Assembly (NCBI GenBank): GCA_002081555.1
Contig: MZNV01000829.1
Coordinates: 1-24,304, forward strand
Length of the DNA: 24,304 nucleotides
Source of the DNA: Protostelium mycophagum
Taxonomy: Eukaryota > Evosea > Variosea > Protosteliida > Protosteliaceae
Direction: 5' to 3'
The position numbers and the translations under genes are program-made. Numbering within the stretch: the first letter of the stretch is position 1; each line of letters opens with the position of its first letter. The notes under the pieces are model-generated. The model did no database searches. It saw only the letters and a program-made list of their open reading frames with translations, and was not told the DNA's origin. Below are positions 17,898 through 24,304 of the stretch, one piece after another.

Positions 17898-18891
17898 TTA
17901 CATCAATATGCATGCTTTTTTTGACTTTCTTGAGGAGGTAGAGCCGATGACGGGGGTGGCACTCCCGGGGGCGGGGCTAGGTGCCTCAGCAGCAGATCGC
18001 TCCTTCAAGACGAGGTCTACAGCTGCTTCGAACACGGCAGAAACACCCTCTCCTGTCTTTGAGCATATCTCCATGTACTTGACAGCTCTGATCTCCTTGG
18101 CCATGACTTGTCCATTCTCTGGTGTCAGGGGCTCAAATTTACCAGAATTTGGGTCTGGAGTCTTGGCATCTCTAAAGAAGTGTGAGGTGTGATCATGACA
18201 AAAGATGTACCTGAGATCGGTCTTTGTGCCGATCAAGATGTGAGGTACGGAGGGAATGTAGTGCTGCACTTCGGGGGCCCACTATTCTGGTTAACTACCG
18301 TGAATATTCGCGGTAAGACTGACCTTGTCTCGGATGGCGTCGTACGAAGATTGATTTACAGTAGAGAAACAAAGGAGGATGGCATCAGCACCAGGGTAGC
18401 TGAGAGGTCGTAGACGCTACACCTTTTAGCTGCACACTTGGGAAAACAAGAAAAAATCGCAGATCACCGACTCACATCGTAATCCTCTTGGCCGGCAGTA
18501 TCCCAAAGATGGAGATTGATTGTGGATCCATTGTCTCTCTTCATGTGAGCGGTGTGGTTGTCAAAAACGGTGGGAAGCTATTTCAAAAAATCAAAAAAGA
18601 TCCAAGGATTTGACAATGAAAAATGTTACATACATAATCAGTTGGGAAATTGTTGGTTGCATAGCGGATCAGAAGAGAGGTCTTTCCTACGGCACCATCG
18701 CCGACCTAAAAAAGTCTTTCAGCTCGATTTATTTTGAATATGACGAGTCAACATACCACGACTAATTTCACTCTCTCTGGCTGGCCACTCCCAGCAGCAG
18801 CTGCGACAACCGGGGCTGCAGCTCCTGAACTCTCCAGATGTTGCTTTATGCTTCGCACATGTTCGACAACAGTTGAATCGTTCAGATCTAA
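17898..18891 (-). CDS. Rho-family small GTPase with N-terminal extension (start codon unresolved)
   Basis: Minus-strand exons 18891-18757, 18705-18634, 18577-18476, 18416-18324, 18281-18211 and 18171-17898 total 747 nt in one frame (248 residues plus stop). All GTPase motifs are visible. The P-loop is [11 protein letters not shown], switch I is YLPTVFDN, switch II is [18 protein letters not shown]4 is GTKTDLR and G5 is CSKTGEG. The Rho insert region reads [27 protein letters not shown] identifies the Rho family, near Rac/Cdc42/Rho. The C-terminus is a long Pro/Ala linker, a basic patch RKSKK and the CAAX box CILM, so membrane anchoring by prenylation is expected. Before the P-loop there is a 45-residue extension ([15 protein letters not shown], then an Ala/Val-rich run) with no Met in frame. 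The start must lie in an upstream exon that I could not fix. Confidence 0.88.
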
Positions 18892-19600
18892 CTGGGGTCA
18901 AGGATCTGTTTGAGAAAACGGGAGTCCAAATAAAATGTAAAAAGGTGGATACGGGTATTCCAATCAGTGCTCTGACAGAATTGAAGAAGAACTGGTTTGT
19001 CCTAAGATTCATTTCAGCATGCACACCACATCATACATATCAAAAGAATCGTCAGACTAAGATATTAAACACTCACACTCATCTCGCGTTTGATATAATG
19101 TTAACAAGATTATCTGGCCTGTTTATACTCAGCTAAATTCAAAGAATGGAGGACGTCTGTATCACTATCCTCGTCCTTCCAGACTTACCAAGATGAGGAG
19201 CAAAGATGATGTCTGATGCGCTCCTGTAACCACTCACAAATGTCGACCGGTTTCACCCCCCGCTCGTCGACCAAAAGGATTCCGTTTCAAAAAAAACTTG
19301 CGCTGTTCGGTTTTCAGCGAAGACACATCCTGAACACCAACAACAGTGGATAGTTGCTGTCTTCCATCCAGATGAGATGGACTTTGACTGTTTTGCTTCA
19401 ATTGTTCAACACCATCTTTCGCATCTACAACTAACCAATTTTTGATCTTGTTCTCCCAACCCGGAGACTGAACGCGCAGCTTTGTGTTATTAATAACAGT
19501 CCTGATGGGTGTTCTTCGAGAGGCGCAGAGCCGTAATGGTGATGGATGCTGCCGCACGGTTCGGAATTACTTACCCCTGCATGACAAGTCTATGTGATAA
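18892..19600 (-). other. coding-like minus-strand sequence 5' of the Rho GTPase, model unresolved
   Basis: Several short stretches on the minus strand look coding: an RTAQVFFETESFWSTSGG block near 19260-19300, a VKVHLIWMEDSNYPLLL block near 19345-19400, and a VLLQFCQSTDWNTRIHLF block near 18930-18990. Donor-like sequences (GTTAGTTGTAGAT near 19428, GTAAGTCTGG near 19190) separate them. They could be 5' exons that supply the Rho protein's start, or a separate gene upstream. No single frame joins them convincingly, and I do not recognise a domain. Confidence 0.3.
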
Positions 19601-19779
19601 AGATAAAAGAAGCTTTCAGAGGATTGGCAGTGTCCTGTTAATTTTCCACTTGCTGAAATTTTGCGCGTGGAGCAGAAAGGTCACGCTTCTTACGGCAACC
19701 TTTTTTCCTTTGCGCACGGTGCAACTGAAATACCCAAAGGCAAACCGTGCGCACCGCAGCAGCATCACCAGGACAGAAG

Positions 19780-21668
19780 ATGTCAGGTAATCAAGGGTTC
19801 AGAGGAGAAGGCCCGCAGCTGGCGTCTGGACTTATAATACAAGAAGGAGCGTCTTGGTATCGTCCAGTTCCAAGATGTGCCTTCATGCCGAAGAATTCTC
19901 AGTATGTTCAGCTCCTACTCGATTTGAAATCGAAGGGACCAACACAACCACACATCGATGGACTTGTCATTCCTGTTTTAGACGTCCATCCTGCGGAAGT
20001 CCAAAGTAAGATTAAACAATTGTCTGGATTAGATTAGATAGATTCGCCACATCCTCTGATCTCATCAACTGACGCTGATTTTAGGTGGAATGATCTATTT
20101 CTTCACTGGTGATGGAACAGATCACAAAACTCTGAGGGGGACATTTGACCAAAATGGACGCCCCACCAAGTTATATGATGGCGAGTCGAAGACCGTCACA
20201 GGACATAAAAGAACATATGTCTTAAAAAATCACAACAGAGGGGAGAACTTCCGGTTTGGAAAATGGCTCTTCTGCCTCGAGAACTTCGAGACGATCTTGG
20301 TCCACTATTACTGTGAGGAATCATCGGTTTTATTTTGATGTTGATGATCTCAGCAAAGACACATCCAAATGAGACAGTACGATTCAGAGAGATAGAACCT
20401 TCGAGAGAAATCGCCAAGAATGACCAGAGAGTGAGGATCTTTCCTTTTTGAGGACAATAAGCTCATCTTACAAAGCAGATGATGTATGCGCAGCCCAGAC
20501 ACATCATGGCACCTTCACATCCACAACACCCTCAACAACAAAGAGTTTTGGGGCCAATGGAGATTAGTTTTGTCGTCGGAAGTAATGGAGGTACGACATT
20601 GACAATCACGTCATTTTTGGCGTGTTTGTGAATCAATGCAGTAGATGCTTTTCCCATCGTCTTGCCACCCATCAACTCTCAGACAGAGAACCCTGCCAAG
20701 AGGCACAAACCCTCACATGTCCCTGATGGTACTTTTATTTTGATTTTACTCGGCTCACAACACCAGGAATTCCATCCCATCAAGCACCGATAGAGATGCA
20801 ACAGCAGTCATTACTCAGCAGCAGAAGCCTTAGAGGCCCAGAGGAGGCCCAGATGAACAAGCCTGTGGGTGGACACCAAGCCCCACAAAGAGGACTCGTC
20901 ATCAGGCGCATCTCCCCGGACAGAGGAACCCCCCTCCGTGAGAACGGGATCAAGATCTTTGGTGAAGGTACGTCTGGAAATTCGACGGAAAACTCTACGA
21001 AAACTCACTGAAAATTCAGGATTCTCGCATACTTCTGTGGTGTATTGGAACCACAGACCTGCAGACACGGCACCCATCTCAGAAAACGAATTATGGTGTT
21101 TTGTTACCGGCGGAAGCACCCCCACAGCCGAAATCTGGGTGCAGGATTTCCTGCAGCGCTCCAACTCTGTCATATTCCACTTTGTCGACGGTGAGTGACG
21201 CGAGTTGTAGAGGGGCATACTCACGCTGTACAGACCAATCCAGACTCGAACAGATCTGCTCGCTCAGGGACAAAGTGAGTCAGATGGAGGAGAGAGCCAA
21301 GTCGTTGTTTAGAATGGGCAATCAAGAGGATATCTTTGCACTTCAGAGAAACTACAACGCGATGTTGGCCGCCGTACACGGTAATTTTATTTATTCGTCT
21401 TTTTGGTATTCACATGTGTAGAATTGAAAGAGGAGTATTCCATGGTGGGAGATCTTGAACGTCGTCTCTTGTCTTTGGAGGTGAGCTTTGAATGGTCTTT
21501 GGGGCCTGCATGTGTCTCAAAGACATGTTTTGATGACGATCTGACTTGAAGAAGGTGACCCTCTCTTCCGTGACTTTCCCCGAAAATCGTTGATCACAGA
21601 GCCGTACATGTTGGTTGTATATAAACAGTATTAACTCTGACATCATATCTAAAGATGACCCTCATTAA
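19780..21668 (+). CDS. CAMTA-like transcription factor: CG-1-like domain plus IPT/TIG domain (458 aa, 10 exons)
   Basis: Exons 19780-20005, 20085-20312, 20354-20430, 20479-20590, 20642-20728, 20767-20967, 21020-21190, 21234-21380, 21422-21480 and 21600-21668 total exactly 1377 nt. Residues about 75-155 fit the C-terminal part of a CG-1 DNA-binding domain: GMIYFFTGDG, KLYDGESKTVTGHKRTYVL, then FRFGKWLFCLEN and ILVHYY. In CAMTA proteins this reads G.M.LY...RKDG......DGKT..E.H..L, then W.L......ILVHY. Residues about 285-368 form an IPT/TIG beta-sandwich (LVIRRISPDRGTPL, IKIFGEGF, WVQDFLQRSNSVIFHF). A coiled-coil-like helix follows (about 369-435, RLEQICSLRDKVSQMEERAK). Between the two domains is a Q/P-rich linker. 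The ankyrin repeats and IQ motifs of CAMTA are missing. A nuclear factor is inferred. Confidence 0.62.
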
Positions 21669-21669
21669 G

Positions 21670-21675
21670 AATAAA
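21670..21675 (+). terminator. poly(A) signal AATAAA of the CAMTA-like gene
   Basis: AATAAA begins 2 nt after the TAA at 21666-21668, which supports the last exon placed at 21600-21668. The 3'UTR would be very short. Confidence 0.5.
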
Positions 21676-22304
21676 GGGTTTATAAATGCATTGAATGTTT
21701 AGACTTTTGGATATCTTCCTTTAAGTAGATTTTGAGAGAAAGAAAGACCATTGAGATGTAATTAAAAACGCATGAACGTTAAAGAGATTGACCAAATGAA
21801 GATGTTTTTTATTGCCATTAAGCTCGAAAAAAGGAGATGGCACCTAAAGAGAGTGAGCCTCTAGATCGCTTGTTCCTAGTGTTTTGATTGAGGTGATTCT
21901 ATCAGGTATATGAAATAAGGTATCATCTCGGTTCAGAGTAATCCAATCGTAAAGACATCATGTTAAAGAAAATGCTGAGCTGTTCTGCGCCTCACCTTGC
22001 CTTGGATAATGATCTCTTTTTCTTCCTGATCACAAAATCGCAGATTCCAGACGGAGTTTTACAACGTGCCAATCTCCAATTGATTTTTTTTGAGTTGGTC
22101 ATCAGATTGGGAACAAAAGGTGAATTTTTTTTTAATATTTTTTATGTGAATGCTAACTTTTGTGATAGCAAAAGCAGATGTACCAAGTTTATGGAAATGG
22201 CCCACTAAATATCAATAGTTGCCTTTATGTTAGTGCTTCAAAGTAGGCTTGATGCAAAACTTGGGGATCTTAGGGACAACTGCAGTTTGGTCAATGGGAT
22301 GTGA
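21676..22304. other. intergenic region without a supported gene
   Basis: One plus-strand ORF starts at ATG 21960 and runs 82 codons (MLKKMLSCSAPHLALDNDLF) but is AT-driven and ends in an F-rich stretch. I do not call it. The rest is AT-rich 3' flank of the genes on either side. No RNA gene or repeat was recognised. Confidence 0.4.
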
Positions 22305-22947
22305 TCAGATACCAAAATACTCACAAGGAGAAGGGGTGATAAAGTTGTCAAACTCAAAGGAGGTCTTAAAAGAGGAAGAGCCTTTGAACATTGGTATGCG
22401 CAGATAGATAGGATATCCAGTGTCTTTGGCGATACAGTATTCCCAGTTGTCTCTCTTGAACAGAGCTCCCATCTCGCTCATGTACTGGCAGTCACCGGCA
22501 GGTCTGCAAACGGTTATTTTAACAATGGAACTGGCTATTACTTATATTCCTTGTAGTTCTTGTTAACTTCGTCAAGGGGGTGGACAAAGTCAGCAAACTT
22601 GTCACAGGATTGCTATATCTTTCAGTCATCTCCAAAAATATACAATTCGTACGTCTACAAAGGTGTAGCTTTTGCCTTGAGATTGGATGGAGGTATAGTT
22701 TGTAGCGCCAGTTGATGTGAAAGCCATGTTGGCCTCTATGGGTTGAGCGTTTTCAGAGATGGTGAGGACATAGGCAAGCTGATGACAATCAGTTGTGAAA
22801 GAGTTTGAATGATCTCACCCTAAAGTGGAAGTTGCCTGAAGTTCCACCAACATTGTTGTATTTAACCATGGCAAAAAAGTCAGTGAAGGGGGTTGGAGTA
22901 GGGGTAGCGACCGCAAGAGCGAAGAGAGCAAGTAAAAGCACTTTCAT
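22305..22947 (-). CDS. small secreted protein with signal peptide (172 aa, 4 exons)
   Basis: Minus-strand exons 22947-22819, 22778-22659, 22612-22542 and 22503-22305 total 519 nt and end in TGA. The N-terminus MKVLLLALFALAVATPTPTP is a classic cleavable signal peptide. An in-frame ATG 15 codons upstream (at 22992) would place a hydrophilic stretch before it, so I chose the inner Met. The mature part has about five cysteines (SCDKF, GDCQYM, EYCIAK, SPCEYF), N-glycosylation sequons (NYT and others), beta-strand-like segments and many aromatic residues. The final FITPSPCEYF faintly recalls the C-terminus of ependymin-related secreted proteins, but the protein is shorter than that family. I leave it as an extracellular or lysosomal protein of unknown function. 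Confidence 0.75.
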
Positions 22948-23022
22948 GTTTCCTGTTCTGGAGTGGAATGATTCTTGCTTGTGCAAAACCATCTCGCGAA
23001 TGTCTCGGATGATTTTGGGAAT

Positions 23023-23238
23023 ATGGAAGTCTATTGGGCGGGAGAAGTCATTCGCGGACTCTGGAGTTTACAAGCAAGAACTGTCCCAGTGGAATCAGAC
23101 CTTAACTTGTGCTCACGTCGAATATTGAACCCCGCGGAAAAATACATTTTTTACGAAAATCTCGCACACATCAGCCTCTTTGATGCTATAGTCCGCTTGA
23201 AACCCAAGATGAGTGTTCCGTCAATGTTTCATGAGTAG
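23023..23238 (+). CDS. possible small protein (71 aa), unidentified
   Basis: An ORF from ATG at 23023 to TAG at 23236-23238 encodes MEVYWAGEVIRGLWSLQ, then LNPAEKYIFYENLAHISLFD and a short basic end. The frame is also open a little upstream. Composition is protein-like rather than AT-driven, with balanced charge. It is divergent from the secreted-protein gene, whose start is only 76 nt away, so its promoter would overlap that 5'UTR. No family was recognised, and it may be a fragment of a longer spliced gene. Confidence 0.3.
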   Translation: MEVYWAGEVIRGLWSLQARTVPVESDLNLCSRRILNPAEKYIFYENLAHISLFDAIVRLKPKMSVPSMFHE

Positions 23239-23356
23239 AACCCTGTGTTAGAATTGAAAAAAGTGTTCAAAAGTGTGAAATACTATTGCATGTTACACAT
23301 TTGGCAGTCTTCATGTGGTAGATGGTGAACCAAAAAACTCTTTGGACAAGCTATAG

Positions 23357-23778
23357 ATGGCCCAGGGATTTAGCTTGGCGCGGGATTTCAATAAAATTTC
23401 GATTTATCCACTTCCGAATGCTCGTGCACAAAAAGGTTTGTTTTCGATTCCTGCATCTGAAATACGATCATTACCGCAGTCTCATTAGTGGCCGCTGACA
23501 AAATGGTAAAATACCTCCTGATGTTGGTGATTTGATCTTAACAGATTTTCAATCCAGAGAACATTCAAAATACCCTCATTTTATTCACTTCTCTTGTTGT
23601 TCGTTCTGCGCCTACCAAAGTTACCATCTACAACGACATAAAACACTTTATTCACGTACCTGCACATCTCTATACACCTTTGATTGTTTTATCACTTGGG
23701 CAATCTCTTCGCCTATCTCCTCCAACTGGAGTAGGATGTCTGAAGGCTTCGCGTGGAGGTTCACAGCCCTTCTTTTGA
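23357..23778 (+). CDS. possible spliced gene (112 aa) antisense to the McrC-like gene
   Basis: Exons 23357-23435, 23480-23505 and 23545-23778 give 339 nt in frame with normal GT-AG borders (CAAAAAG/GTTTG, CCGCAG, AAAATG/GTAAA, AACAG). The product starts MAQGFSLARDFNKISIYPLP and continues VSLVAADKMIFNPENIQNTL. The last exon lies antisense to the two 3' exons of the minus-strand McrC-like gene, so at least its downstream half may be a shadow. The first two exons are free of that overlap. No family was recognised. Confidence 0.3.
23580..23585 (-). terminator. poly(A) signal AATAAA overlapping the stop of the McrC-like gene
   Basis: On the minus strand the stop runs directly into the signal (TGAATAAAATGAG), so the 3'UTR would be very short. 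This supports the last exon model. Confidence 0.45.
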
Positions 23779-24304
23779 TGACTGTGGGTTCGCCGATATG
23801 ATCTGAGGTTCTGTTATATTGTGTCTTCTGTCTTGCAGTAGAGCACCCGTTCGGGTTTATACATCATTTTTCTGGTGTTTTTGAAAGGCAAATGCTCACA
23901 AAAAAACACCAATTATCAAAAACACTTGGATAACATCGAAATGGTGTGTTTGGCCGTATGTATGGTGAAAAAGATGTCACGTATTCTGAGGCACCACAAA
24001 GGCAACAAGGCGAGGCATTACACATGGATTGGTATGACATATTGACGATTCAAACTTGTCATATGAACATTGAGCCACCGAAATTTCACTGCAATCTTCA
24101 ACAAGGAGAATAGACTCACGTTTTGGCTTGATCTTGATATCTTCGTATCTGACAGGTTTGCTGAGGTCATCGATGGGAGAGGTATCTTCTGCGTAGATGA
24201 GATACCCCACATCTAAATTCAAGGCGTGCATGTAGGCCATCATCTGGTAGATGTCGGCTGATTTGGACTTGCTCTCGTCTTCTTCGTAGAACCGAAGTTC
24301 TTGT
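23585..24304 (-). CDS. protein with McrC-like (PD-(D/E)XK) C-terminal segment, 5' part outside window
   Basis: Minus-strand exons 24304-24120, about 23831-23660, and 23605-23585. The first reads RFYEEDESKSKSADIYQMMA, then YMHALNLDVGYLIYAED and PVRYEDIKIK. The D-x-YQMxAYxxAL..x.GYLIY pattern is the late part of the McrC-family nuclease fold, in which a D..E.K core earlier in the protein would bind metal (outside this window). The second exon is a charged helix (LLQLEEIGEEIAQVIKQSK), and the last ends NEQQEK. In bacteria McrC is the nuclease partner of the McrB GTPase in modified-DNA restriction. A eukaryotic homologue would be transferred or domesticated. The junction between the first and second exon here does not keep phase, so an exon between 23840 and 24110 is probably missing from my model. 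Confidence 0.5.

Noticed and set aside
21960-22208. 82-codon plus-strand ORF
   Set aside because: It is driven by T-rich sequence, has a poly-Phe stretch from a T run, and has no domain or neighbour support.
1-24304. CRISPR arrays, bacterial operons, riboswitches or Rho-independent terminators
   Set aside because: None seen. Gene structure with introns and poly(A) signals shows nuclear eukaryotic DNA.

Overview
The window looks like nuclear DNA of an intron-dense unicellular eukaryote, most likely an amoebozoan of the Protostelium/Acanthamoeba kind. The reasons are compact genes with many short GT-AG introns (about 35-100 nt), a TAF4 with an RST domain, a GARP-type DNA-binding protein, a CG-1/IPT (CAMTA-like) factor, and a Rho GTPase with a CAAX end. 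The assignment to a lineage is inference. All splice models were read by eye. Six of them close into one continuous frame over every exon: the duplicated membrane protein, TAF4, Rrs1, Rae1, the GH13 enzyme and the CG-1/IPT protein. The secreted protein also closes.

Layout from left to right. 1-0.65 kb: the 3' end of an unknown plus-strand gene and a small minus-strand gene. 0.84-2.73 kb: a multi-pass membrane protein with an internal duplication. 2.93-5.85 kb: TAF4, a subunit of TFIID. 5.85-7.0 kb: a gene-poor stretch with decayed Ty3/gypsy pieces. 7.06-10.94 kb: a divergent pair, Rrs1 (ribosome biogenesis, minus) and Rae1 (mRNA export and mitosis, plus), sharing a 406-bp intergenic region. 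11.0-11.1 kb: a nested long hairpin. 11.45-14.65 kb: a 16-exon GH13 alpha-amylase-family enzyme, followed by a run of short palindromes.

15.0-15.8 kb: an unresolved multi-exon gene. 16.04-16.81 kb: an intronless GARP-like transcription factor (minus) with a TATA box and a repeated upstream site. 17.9-18.9 kb: a Rho-family GTPase (minus), with unresolved coding-like sequence 5' of it. 19.78-21.67 kb: the CAMTA-like factor. 22.3-22.95 kb: a small secreted protein (minus). 23.0-24.3 kb: weak plus-strand ORFs that lie antisense to the 3' part of a minus-strand gene with a McrC-like (PD-(D/E)XK) segment, cut by the window edge.

The genes are mostly unrelated housekeeping and regulatory functions, not an operon or a defence island. 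The most unusual signal is non-coding. The introns share short motifs far above chance: GTTGTAGA on either strand, the 12-mer TTTGGCGGGAAA, and paired TTACCG/CGGTAA palindromes. These recur in genes of unrelated function, which points to a genome-wide intron or regulatory vocabulary that gene annotation does not explain.
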